Notes: a model not told the origin generated them from the letters alone. 8,730 nucleotides of DNA from Victivallales bacterium (GCA_017964325.1 JAGCSE010000242.1:1-8730), one strand, 5' to 3'; shown: positions 1 through 6,280, counted from the stretch's first letter. A program made the numbers and translations.

Positions 1-1
1 A

Positions 2-109
2 TGCCTCCGTTTGGGGGCGTCTTTGGAAATGGCTTGCCAGCAGCTGATGGAATGCTATCATCTGACGCAGAGCGAAGCTTCCGACTATTTGAAAGAGTAT
101 TATGTTTGA
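2..109 (+). CDS. 3' end of an unrecognised gene (C-terminal 35 residues)
   Basis: The window opens inside this reading frame, which runs without a stop to a TGA at 107-109. The visible tail is amphipathic and probably helical: it contains LEMACQQLMECYHL, then TQSEASDYLKEYYV at the C-terminus. The spacing of hydrophobic residues looks like two helices joined by a short turn (helix-turn-helix-like), but 35 residues are too few to name a family. Codon use is ordinary, and the composition suits coding better than the two other forward frames. It converges on the minus-strand hydrolase gene ending at 312. I see no intrinsic terminator directly after its stop. That the frame is real is fairly likely; its function is unknown. 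Confidence 0.55.
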   Translation, partial: CLRLGASLEMACQQLMECYHLTQSEASDYLKEYYV

Positions 110-311
110 TTTCTCTTCTGGCTTCATAACTTCTGCGGACGCAGGACGACGACGGGGAGATGCTGCGCAGGGCGCGGGCGGATCCGCTGTTCCTCGACGC
201 GCCGTCCGTGCTGTATCGTACGTTCAATGAATTGACGGGACCGATCTGGCGGCCCCAAGGCAAAAGGAGCATAACAACACGTTTATGTGCAACAAATCTC
301 TTCCCTTATGC
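110..311. other. Intergenic stretch with a GC-rich patch, possible gene relic
   Basis: This is 202 bases between two convergent genes. From about 130 to 260 it is clearly richer in G and C than the flanks. The forward frame through it is open from 130 on, with codons mostly ending in G or C, and reads as plausible protein (for example RADPLFLDAPSVLY and NELTGPIWRPQGK). The frame has no start codon before the ATG at 160 and no Shine-Dalgarno sequence there, and it then runs antisense into the hydrolase gene to a stop at 400-402. I therefore read it as at most a relic of a gene end, not an active gene. A 10-base palindrome, GCGGATCCGC, lies at 178-187. The last 45 bases form the stem-loop listed separately. 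Confidence 0.3.
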
Positions 312-314
312 TCA
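262..314 (-). terminator. Probable intrinsic terminator of the flavodoxin-hydrolase unit
   Basis: GAGCATAA at 267-274 and TTATGCTC at 306-313 form a perfect 8-base inverted repeat around a 31-base loop. On the minus strand the first arm overlaps the hydrolase stop codon (312-314), and the second arm is followed by CTTTTG. The T run is short and the loop long, so this is a weaker terminator than the one at 5550-5585, although the loop has small internal pairing (CAC with GTG). The position, exactly at the gene end, supports the call. Confidence 0.4.
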
Positions 315-3300
315 ATCCAGCTTGAAGAGCAACGTGGCGTTTTCGGGGAAATCGACGGTGAAAGATGTTACAGGCTCCGCCGAGATGACTTTATTGGAAT
401 AAAGTTCCGTGACTTTCGCTGGGCGCGGCAGTTTGATGGTGCGCGGGCCGGGCTTGTCAACGCAGACGGCGAGCATGGACTGATTGGCCCAGACGACGTC
501 GGGCGTGTCGATATACTGGTGGATTCCAGCGAGTTTTGCAAGATTGTGGATGAATTGCGGAGATAGTTGCGATTGTGCGCAATACACAGCTGTCCAATTG
601 TCATATTGGCGAACGGCGATGGCAGGACGGCCGTCTGGATAGACGGCGACAATGGTTGCTTCCGGATCGTCGGGAATCAATGCAGGATTTTGGATATAGT
701 TGGGATTGCCAAAGCCTTTTTTCGCCAAGCCATCGCAGAACCCCTTGACATCCATGTAGATGACGTTTCCCTTGGCGATGGCGTTCTTCGGGTCGAAGGA
801 GGCTTTGATTCCCGTAAAAGACTGCATGGCAGAAGCATCGAATTGTCCATCCACGATGGAGCCCGCGTTGTTAAGGAAAACGATGATACGGCCGTCGCCT
901 TTCATCTTGTCGATTTTCTGGCGGAGCTCGGCGGAAGGCGCGATGGAATTGGCAACGACAAGCAGTTTATAATCCGTCAGTTTGTCGATGTCGGAAGCGA
1001 GATAATGCGCGAACGGAATGCCTGCACGATGGAGCTGCGGGAGCCGCCTGATGGTCAGTTCGCCACCCATGCTGTCACCAGTCTTGATATATGCAAGTGA
1101 GTCTTCGTCAATGAGATATGCTGCTTTCGCCACAGATGAGCGATCCAGTGTGTTGGCGATTGTCGCGACACGGCGGTAGTTCTTGAGTGCGGAGAGGAGT
1201 TTCGGGTTGTTATAGCGGTTGCCGCCGACATCGAACCACCATTGGACGATGCCGTTCGTAAGTACGCAAGCCAGCTCCTTGTCCTGCTGGATGATGTCGC
1301 CGTCAATGTCCGCGGCCTTGCCCCATGAACCGACCTTGCCTGGTGCCAAGGATGTACGGATGTCGTTTTCGTCAAACCACAGCTTGCCGTGGAGCTTGAC
1401 GGAATCGACGAGCGACATAAAATGGGCGGTGCCCTTGCCGCCGAGCTGGCGGAAGGCATAGGACGTCGGAGAGCAGATGAAATCTATGTCCGGGCATTCC
1501 AATACCTTGCGTAGGGCGTTGTGCCCAGAGTTCTGCTGCCGTTGTTCGCCGCAGAGCTGGAGGAGGTAGCCGTAGAAGACACCGACCGTCTTTTCGTGCT
1601 TGCATATATCCTTGACGGCGGTCGCAAATGTTGTTATGGTGTCTGCGACGAGCCATGAATTATAGGAATAGAAATCAATGACCTGCATTTCCGTCTGCGG
1701 ATTTCGCATATATCCGAGCTTGGATTCAGCGCGCTGTTTATAGGAGGGGATTTCGGCGGTGGCAAGCGTGACGTTCGTGTTGTTCCATGCTTTCTGGAGG
1801 GCGGCATCCGTCTTGTATTTGTCCGTCAGCCACTTGCGGAAATATTTGATGTTCGCGGGAGAGTAATCGACCCATTCGTTTTCGTTGGAGCCCCACATCA
1901 TCCATTCCTCCGTTGTTCCCGAAGCGAGATGATATCCGATGAAATTGTTGGCGTAAGGAGCTTCTTCGACATATTCGATGAGTTTGCGAAGTCCTTTGAT
2001 GGTGTCTTCTCGCCAGGCCTGAGATGCCCATGATGGCGCGGGGCGGCCTCCTGTGTGTTGGAATACATAGCGGGAGCCGTCTGGTTTTTCGGCGATGACG
2101 ACATCGTCGGGATGTGCTTTGCTCCACCATTTCGGGGCATGCAGGTAAAGCCGTGGGAAGATGAAAGCGCGTGGATTGGCCTCCAGAATCATGGAAACGC
2201 GTTTGTCAAGAATGGAGAAATCGTATGTGTCGGGGGCCGTCCAAGCTGTTGGGGAGATGTTATATCCTGATTCAGTGGGAGTTGCGCAGATGGTAAAAAG
2301 ATCGACGTCAACGGATGTGAAATCGCGATAGACCTGCGGATTCGGTCCGTATGCGGCGTATGCCATACCGCAGTGGGGGGTGTCGTTGATGAAAATTGTC
2401 GGCGTGCCGTTATAAGGCTTAACTTTTGCGACAGTGTGTGGGTGATATGAATTCTTTTGGTTGAGTTTGATGCTGCCAAGTGTCGCTTGTGCGGTCACGT
2501 TGGGCATACCATTGGCAAGAGTGTTGATGAGATGTAGTTCCAAGTTGTAAGTGCCTGTTCTGAGCATCCATGGGATGACGAGCGGGCCAGTTGGCTTGAG
2601 TTTGATTTTGTTCGTCGGCAGAATGGCGTCGAATGTCAGCGGGATGCGTGCGTATGTGATGTTGTCCTTTGCAAATTGGATTTCGGCGGCGGTTGGAAGA
2701 GCAGGTTCGGAGAACGTTGCCGTGAAGGAGGGGATATCGAGATTGATGCCGCCTGTGATTTCAGCGGGCGGTTTGGGGGGATTGGCGATGGTCATGTCAA
2801 TGGAAACATATTCGATTTTAATGGACTTGATGGCGATTTTGTATTCCTTTTCCGGCTTGATATCAAACGCGATAAGCGTGAAATAACTGATTGGGAACAC
2901 AAGTGGTCCACTTTTGATCTGGCTCCATGAGGCGTGTTTCCATGTACTCCAGCCGAAGGTGAATGTCTGTGGCTGGTCTCCCTGTTTCCACGTGGGCAGT
3001 TGTTGCGGCGGCACCGTCCACTCCGCTCCGATGGCGTCCGCCATTTTCGCGCTGATGCTGAATGGTTCGCCAAGGTTCATGAGTTCGACGATGATTCGTG
3101 TACAAGGGTTCTTGATGGGAATGTGATAGAAAAGATCGTTGAATCCCGTGCCTGTTTGGGGCACGAAATTCCACACAAGCATACCGTTTTCAATGACATG
3201 CGTGGCGCGGTGGAACTCGCGGTTGATGCGGTCGCTTTCGCGATGGTTGCTCCACATTTTGATGTCCTGTGTGCCGTCGAAGATGGTGTTTTGGGTGATG

Positions 3301-3356
3301 TTCTGCGCGAAGCCGCAGATGGAGAGTGCCATGGAGAGGATGATTGCTTTTTTCAT
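312..3356 (-). CDS. Exported GH42-like glycoside hydrolase (beta-galactosidase-type, clan GH-A)
   Basis: A 1014-residue protein. Residues 1-18 are a signal peptide (MKK, hydrophobic core, likely cut after GFA), so it acts in the periplasm or outside. Residues 20-185 look like a beta-sandwich carbohydrate-binding domain (Trp-rich, ending KSIKIEYV); 205-300 look like an Ig-type linker domain. A GH42-like TIM barrel spans about 315-735. Candidate acid/base is E483 or E484 (TTEEW); candidate nucleophile is E663 (FDENDIRT), followed by QWWFD at 705-709. Residues 743-870 resemble the GH42 trimerisation (glutaminase-like) domain, and 920-1014 a C-terminal beta domain. Family knowledge predicts retaining hydrolysis of terminal sugars, classically beta-galactosides; the true substrate is unknown. 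Canonical GH42 has Asn before the acid/base Glu; here it is Thr or Glu, so this is a divergent branch. The start at 3356 is set by the signal peptide; no clear Shine-Dalgarno precedes it. It follows the flavodoxin gene by 35 bases, probably in one transcript. Confidence 0.85.
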   Translation of the reverse strand: MKKAIILSMALSICGFAQNITQNTIFDGTQDIKMWSNHRESDRINREFHRATHVIENGMLVWNFVPQTGTGFNDLFYHIPIKNPCTRIIVELMNLGEPFSISAKMADAIGAEWTVPPQQLPTWKQGDQPQTFTFGWSTWKHASWSQIKSGPLVFPISYFTLIAFDIKPEKEYKIAIKSIKIEYVSIDMTIANPPKPPAEITGGINLDIPSFTATFSEPALPTAAEIQFAKDNITYARIPLTFDAILPTNKIKLKPTGPLVIPWMLRTGTYNLELHLINTLANGMPNVTAQATLGSIKLNQKNSYHPHTVAKVKPYNGTPTIFINDTPHCGMAYAAYGPNPQVYRDFTSVDVDLFTICATPTESGYNISPTAWTAPDTYDFSILDKRVSMILEANPRAFIFPRLYLHAPKWWSKAHPDDVVIAEKPDGSRYVFQHTGGRPAPSWASQAWREDTIKGLRKLIEYVEEAPYANNFIGYHLASGTTEEWMMWGSNENEWVDYSPANIKYFRKWLTDKYKTDAALQKAWNNTNVTLATAEIPSYKQRAESKLGYMRNPQTEMQVIDFYSYNSWLVADTITTFATAVKDICKHEKTVGVFYGYLLQLCGEQRQQNSGHNALRKVLECPDIDFICSPTSYAFRQLGGKGTAHFMSLVDSVKLHGKLWFDENDIRTSLAPGKVGSWGKAADIDGDIIQQDKELACVLTNGIVQWWFDVGGNRYNNPKLLSALKNYRRVATIANTLDRSSVAKAAYLIDEDSLAYIKTGDSMGGELTIRRLPQLHRAGIPFAHYLASDIDKLTDYKLLVVANSIAPSAELRQKIDKMKGDGRIIVFLNNAGSIVDGQFDASAMQSFTGIKASFDPKNAIAKGNVIYMDVKGFCDGLAKKGFGNPNYIQNPALIPDDPEATIVAVYPDGRPAIAVRQYDNWTAVYCAQSQLSPQFIHNLAKLAGIHQYIDTPDVVWANQSMLAVCVDKPGPRTIKLPRPAKVTELYSNKVISAEPVTSFTVDFPENATLLFKLD

Positions 3357-3391
3357 GATTCGTCACACTGTTTTTAAGAATGGAAAGGATG

Positions 3392-3838
3392 TCAGAGAAG
3401 GGAGTCGTAGAAGGCGACGGCTTGCCGGATTTCATCATCGGTCGGATGTCCTTTTGCCGTGCCGCCGAATAGTTTGAAGAAACCGTATGTGTTGAAGCCA
3501 AGACAGCCGAAGCGCCCGATGATTTCCGCCTGTCGGTCGGCGAGAACAGCTTCAAGCTTTCGTGCGTAGTTCATTCCGAGCTTGTTGCCGCCATACGTTG
3601 AAAGCAGGAAGACACGCTTTTGCGGCGGCAGTTCTGCTGCAACACGCAAGACGTTCTTGTGGAAGGAGAAATAGTAAATGCCGGAGGCAAAACCGATTAA
3701 ATCGTATGATGCCAAATCAGCGGCATTACAGGATTCGGCCTCGAAAAGGACGACATCCGAATGCGCGGCGGCAATGGCCTCGACAAGCTTCTTCGTGTTG
3801 CCGTGGTGGTATGAATGATAGACGATGGCAGTTTTCAT
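3392..3838 (-). CDS. Flavodoxin-like protein (FMN-binding fold)
   Basis: A 148-residue cytoplasmic protein without a signal peptide. It opens with a beta strand and phosphate-binding loop, MKTAIVYHSYHHGNTKKL, the usual place for the FMN phosphate (S9 to T15). Next come a Rossmann-like DLIGFASGIYY strand and loop (46-56), VFLLSTYGG (76-84), and a tail with GFNTYGFFKLFGG then KGHPTDDEI (114-137) typical of small single-domain 'flavodoxin family' proteins. Such proteins carry electrons or act in quinone or redox chemistry; the partner here is unknown. I chose the ATG at 3838 because the fold begins there and GGAAG lies 4 bases upstream. An in-frame ATG at 3877 would add 13 residues with no structural role. 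It is the first gene of a pair with the exported hydrolase, an unexpected partner, and faces the outer-membrane factor gene across a shared control region. Confidence 0.85.
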   Translation of the reverse strand: MKTAIVYHSYHHGNTKKLVEAIAAAHSDVVLFEAESCNAADLASYDLIGFASGIYYFSFHKNVLRVAAELPPQKRVFLLSTYGGNKLGMNYARKLEAVLADRQAEIIGRFGCLGFNTYGFFKLFGGTAKGHPTDDEIRQAVAFYDSLL

Positions 3839-3876
3839 GGTGCTTCCATAAATGATTGACGGATGGCGAACTGACA

Positions 3877-3903
3877 TTTAGAAAATGTAGCATTGTTTTT
3901 CAA
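3877..3903 (-). promoter_or_regulatory. Weak candidate promoter for the flavodoxin-hydrolase unit
   Basis: Read on the minus strand, TTGAAA (3903-3898) and TCTAAA (3882-3877) are separated by 15 bases, which would start transcription about 30 bases before the ATG at 3838. The -10 match is 4 of 6 and the spacing short. An alternative -35, a perfect TTGACA, lies within the palindrome at 3936-3949 but has no good -10 at 16-18 bases. Which is used cannot be settled by eye. Confidence 0.2.
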
Positions 3904-3911
3904 TTTTTCAC

Positions 3912-3935
3912 GGTGTCATGCCGACTGATGACACC
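3912..3935. repeat. Perfect inverted repeat GGTGTCAT-N8-ATGACACC, likely operator
   Basis: GGTGTCAT (3912-3919) and ATGACACC (3928-3935) are exact reverse complements around an 8-base spacer. Centre-to-centre arm distance is 16 bases, compatible with a dimeric helix-turn-helix regulator. There is no T run after it on either strand, and it lies between divergent promoters, so an operator is more likely than a terminator. Confidence 0.45.
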
Positions 3936-3949
3936 ATTGTCAAGACAAT
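3936..3949. repeat. Palindrome ATTGTC-AA-GACAAT containing a minus-strand TTGACA
   Basis: Perfect 6-base arms around a 2-base centre, directly abutting the previous inverted repeat. Read on the minus strand it contains TTGACA, the consensus -35 hexamer, at 3943-3938. It could be a regulator site, a promoter element, or both. Confidence 0.35.
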
Positions 3950-3960
3950 TTCTAAATCAT

Positions 3961-3990
3961 GGAGATTACTATGACAAAAGCGTAATCTTC
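3961..3990. repeat. Stem-loop or inverted repeat AGATTAC...GTAATCT
   Basis: AGATTAC (3963-3969) and GTAATCT (3982-3988) pair perfectly. Two further outer pairs (one G-U, one G-C) extend the stem to 3961-3990 with a 12-base loop that itself holds ATGACA. It has no U tract. It lies upstream of both genes, so it is probably DNA-level structure or a binding site. Confidence 0.3.
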
Positions 3991-4034
3991 ATGTCAATCC
4001 TGCCATTTTCATGACTATTCCATGGCTTATTTTT

Positions 4035-4062
4035 TTGATTTTTCATGCAACAATACTATATT
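4035..4062 (+). promoter_or_regulatory. Candidate promoter of the outer-membrane factor gene
   Basis: TTGATT (4035-4040) and TATATT (4057-4062) are separated by 16 bases inside the most AT-rich part of the region. Transcription would start near 4069, giving a leader of about 67 bases before the ATG at 4136. The TGTCATGACA palindrome would then lie just after the start site, where a bound repressor could block transcription. Confidence 0.4.
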
Positions 4063-4080
4063 TTATAAAGTCTTATAGTC

Positions 4081-4090
4081 TGTCATGACA
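4081..4090. promoter_or_regulatory. Perfect 10-base palindrome TGTCATGACA, likely operator
   Basis: Two TGTCA half-sites meet head to head with no spacer, just downstream of the candidate outer-membrane factor promoter. The same half-site recurs in the inverted repeat at 3912-3935 with a different spacing. The palindrome contains an in-frame ATG (4085) that I do not regard as the translation start. Confidence 0.4.
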
Positions 4091-4135
4091 AAAACTTTTT
4101 ACAACCATAAACAATCATCCATAAGCGAGTTGACT

Positions 4136-5530
4136 ATGATGTTCAAGCGTCTTTTCATTTTCCTGCCACTGGCCGTCATCCTGATTGGCTGCGCGACCGT
4201 CCGCGAAGCAAGAAACGTCCAGAAAGGGGAGGAGCGTCCTATCGGTGAACGGACACCAACGGCTGCGGAACTCGGTCTTTCAAGTGATAAGCAACTTACA
4301 TTGGCTGACTTGGAGCAAATCGCCCTGAAAGCCAATCCGTCTATCCGGCAAGCTGTCAATGGTGTCAACATGGCCTATCTTGCCGTCAGAATCCAGAAAG
4401 CGGATTTCCTTCCGATGATTACCGCCAGCGCAGGCCATTCGCGCACAACGAAAAACACCAACAAACACAATTACGATTATGACACTGTGGGCACATGGAA
4501 CGGAGCTCTCAATCTCGATTTGTTGATTTATGATTTTGGCAAGACGGATGCCGCTGTAAAGCAGTCACTTGAGGAATACAAGGAGGCTCTCCAGAAGCTC
4601 CGCAGCACGGAAAACGGCGTTATCTACGCTGTTCGGACCGCTTATTTTTCGCTTCTCCGTGCCGTTGAGCTTGACAAAGTCGCCAAGGAGTCAGTCGCCC
4701 AATACAAAGAGCATTTGGATCATGTCCAAATCAAGAACGAAGTCGGTTCTGGCACGCCTTTCGATTTGACGAAGGCCAAAGTTGATTACAACAACGCAAT
4801 TTTGAAATCCAATACCGCCGCCAACAACATTTCCATCGCCTGGACGAATCTCGTCAACGCCATCGGTTTGGCTGAAAACATTACCTTCCCCCTATCCACG
4901 GTCTCCCTAAAGGAATATGAATTGAATGTGGAGAAACTGATGGAGCTGGCCCGTCAGTCCGAGCCTGGCCTGGCCGCTCTAGTCGTTGCTGAAAAAGCCG
5001 CCAACCTCAACGTAGAGAAGACCATACGCGACCTCTACCCATCGTTGAACCTCAACCTCGGGCTTCTTCTTTCTGGACATGACCCGTCGCTTCCCTGGCT
5101 TTGGAACGCCAGCGGCGCAGCCTCCCTCGCGGGAACGATTTTCACTGGCGGCAAGAAGGAGAACGCCATTAAACTCGCAACTATCCAACTGAAGAACGCC
5201 CGTGCCGCCATTGTCGCTTACGAACATGAGCTTTATAAGAAGCTCAGCGCGGCTGCCCTCAACGCCGAACTTGCACAGAAACAGCTTCAAGTTGCACAAC
5301 TGATGGAAAGCCAGGCACAAGAATATTTCAATATTGTCAGCGAGCAGTACAATGTCGGCAAAGCTTCCTCTTTGGAGCGTACGGATGCACAGGTGTCGCT
5401 TTCGGACGCCAAGGCCAAGACTGTCGCCGCCATCTATGACTATCAGGACGCTCTCGCCGTCATCTCTAATCTCACGGGCGATTTTCCTGAAACAGAGCAT
5501 GATGACATCGAAAAGCCTGAAGTGGAATGA
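4136..5530 (+). CDS. Outer-membrane factor lipoprotein (TolC/OprM-type efflux or secretion channel)
   Basis: A 464-residue protein. It starts with a lipoprotein signal peptide, MMFKRLFIFLPLAVILIGC, whose LIGC lipobox gives lipidation at C19; Ala at +2 favours the outer membrane. Two OEP-type repeats follow. The first begins near 54 (LTLADLEQIALKANPSI), includes NLDLLIYDFGKTDAA (125-139) and VGSGTPFDLTKAKVDY (203-218). The second includes TIFTGGKKENAI (334-345) and YNVGKASSLERTDAQVSLSDAK (405-426). Long Ala/Leu/Gln-rich helices between them match the periplasmic coiled-coil barrel. Family members form trimeric channels completing tripartite pumps or type I secretion. No membrane-fusion or inner-membrane pump gene is adjacent, so the partner is unknown. 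The tail after the barrel is short and acidic. I chose ATG 4136 (or the adjacent 4139) over the in-frame ATG at 4085 because it places the signal peptide at the N-terminus; the ribosome site is weak either way. Confidence 0.92.
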   Translation: MMFKRLFIFLPLAVILIGCATVREARNVQKGEERPIGERTPTAAELGLSSDKQLTLADLEQIALKANPSIRQAVNGVNMAYLAVRIQKADFLPMITASAGHSRTTKNTNKHNYDYDTVGTWNGALNLDLLIYDFGKTDAAVKQSLEEYKEALQKLRSTENGVIYAVRTAYFSLLRAVELDKVAKESVAQYKEHLDHVQIKNEVGSGTPFDLTKAKVDYNNAILKSNTAANNISIAWTNLVNAIGLAENITFPLSTVSLKEYELNVEKLMELARQSEPGLAALVVAEKAANLNVEKTIRDLYPSLNLNLGLLLSGHDPSLPWLWNASGAASLAGTIFTGGKKENAIKLATIQLKNARAAIVAYEHELYKKLSAAALNAELAQKQLQVAQLMESQAQEYFNIVSEQYNVGKASSLERTDAQVSLSDAKAKTVAAIYDYQDALAVISNLTGDFPETEHDDIEKPEVE

Positions 5531-5549
5531 GTCACATCTTTTGAAAGGC

Positions 5550-5585
5550 AAAACTCCCGCTTCAATGGTTTTGGCGGGAGTTTTT
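5550..5585 (+). terminator. Strong intrinsic terminator, probably bidirectional
   Basis: AAAACTCCCGC (5550-5560) and GCGGGAGTTTT (5574-5584) form a perfect 11-base stem with a 13-base loop, followed by the T run at 5581-5585. It lies 19 bases after the outer-membrane factor stop. Because the left arm begins with AAAA, the minus strand also reads stem then TTTT, so it can end the convergent unit whose last stop is at 5623. Confidence 0.9.
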
Positions 5586-5622
5586 GCTTATTTACACAGA
5601 GTTTTACTGATATTCACTCTTC

Positions 5623-6267
5623 TCAATCCCTTCGTGGATGGTGCCCAACAGGTTTGCCCGTTTTGAGAAGCGCCTTTTCGAACTCGTATTCCAAGGCATG
5701 CAGTTCATGTGGATAACGTGCCAGAATTTCACGGATGCCATCGACCGTCACCAATTTCGGTGCCCCATGCAGACGCGACAAAGCTCCGCACTGTACCAAC
5801 ATATTGGCAACCCATTGCAGCTCTTCCGTATGCTCCTCCACAAAATCTGGCGTCCAATCCCAGCCAGCGGGCAGCAATGATTTCCATTCATCCTCCGTCT
5901 TGACGTTCCGAGACCGCTGCATTAATTTCTGCATCACGCCCGCCAAGTTCTCGAAATCAGATTTGTATTTGTTGAGGACAAGATTGTCCTGCGGCCGCAT
6001 GGCGGATTTTGCGACATAGCCGTAGCAGTTCCGTGCATTGTCGAACGCCAGTTCCACCTGCACGTACATCATCTCGCCGACAACCAGCGGACGGGATGCG
6101 ATGATGCTTGTCGAGCAGAACACATGATCCTTGAAATCAGGATGTTCAAAAAATACATACGTTTCCGCGACGGACCGTATCCGCATCTCCCATGTCACGC
6201 CTTTCAATTCTTCCGCAATCTGTTGACGACGTTCGTCGTTTTCCAACATTTTTCGACTGTACATCAT
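5623..6267 (-). CDS. Protein of unknown function, translationally linked to the lyase gene
   Basis: A 214-residue, charged, soluble protein with no signal peptide or membrane segment, so probably cytoplasmic. I do not recognise the family. Residues 27-90 alternate hydrophobic residues in a pattern like a small beta-barrel: MRIRSVAETYVFF, then HVFCSTSIIA, then VGEMMYVQVELAF, then NCYGYVAKSA. The order loosely recalls a cold-shock or OB-type nucleic-acid-binding fold, but that is only a resemblance. Residues 95-210 look mostly helical, with WDWTPDFVEE (136-145) and a helix pair at 176-203. I chose ATG 6267 because GAGGAAG lies 6 bases upstream; a TTG at 6282 would overlap the lyase end but lacks such a site. 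It follows the lyase by 11 bases and ends at the shared terminator, so it is the last gene of that transcript. Confidence 0.8.
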   Translation of the reverse strand: MMYSRKMLENDERRQQIAEELKGVTWEMRIRSVAETYVFFEHPDFKDHVFCSTSIIASRPLVVGEMMYVQVELAFDNARNCYGYVAKSAMRPQDNLVLNKYKSDFENLAGVMQKLMQRSRNVKTEDEWKSLLPAGWDWTPDFVEEHTEELQWVANMLVQCGALSRLHGAPKLVTVDGIREILARYPHELHALEYEFEKALLKTGKPVGHHPRRD

Positions 6268-6273
6268 GATATT

Positions 6274-6280
6274 CTTCCTC
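6274..6280 (-). promoter_or_regulatory. Shine-Dalgarno site of the downstream unknown gene, overlapping the lyase stop
   Basis: GAGGAAG on the minus strand ends 6 bases before the ATG at 6267 and overlaps the lyase TGA (6281-6279). Ribosomes ending the lyase would clear or reach this site, which suggests translational coupling. It is the clearest ribosome-binding site in the window and decides the start of the unknown gene. Confidence 0.7.

Larger units (their letters stand above)
3839..4135. promoter_or_regulatory. Divergent control region rich in TGTCA/TGACA half-sites
   Basis: This is 297 bases of AT-rich DNA between the divergent flavodoxin and outer-membrane factor genes, with no gene of its own. 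TGTCA or its complement TGACA occurs starting at 3872, 3914, 3929, 3938, 3972, 3992, 4081 and 4086: eight copies in about 220 bases, where roughly 0.4 would be expected in random sequence of even composition. Several copies pair as inverted repeats (3912-3935, 4081-4090), and another pair of arms is at 3936-3949. This looks like an operator array for a dimeric regulator controlling one or both genes. The regulator is not encoded in the window, and the family cannot be named from the motif. Confidence 0.5.

Noticed and set aside
160..402. An 80-codon + strand frame starting at ATG 160
   Set aside because: No Shine-Dalgarno sequence, and its second half is antisense to the C-terminus of the well-supported hydrolase. 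Only the first part, 130-265, is kept as a possible relic.
567..1100. A 177-codon + strand frame inside the hydrolase gene
   Set aside because: It is the complement of the trimerisation-like domain of the hydrolase; no start signal and no family features.
3344..3356. A hydrolase lipoprotein signal at the LSIC segment (residues 11-14)
   Set aside because: The residue before Cys is Ile, not Gly, Ala or Ser, so the lipobox rule is not met; a signal peptidase I site after GFA fits better. The codons of residues 11-14 are just below this stretch, at 3315-3326.
4085..4138. Translation start of the outer-membrane factor at ATG 4085
   Set aside because: It would put 17 polar residues before the lipoprotein signal peptide and lies within a perfect palindrome that looks like an operator.
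4979..5551. A 190-codon minus-strand frame across the outer-membrane factor gene
   Set aside because: Its translation has no recognisable motif, while the opposite strand encodes clear OEP repeats. It also runs up to the stem of the terminator.
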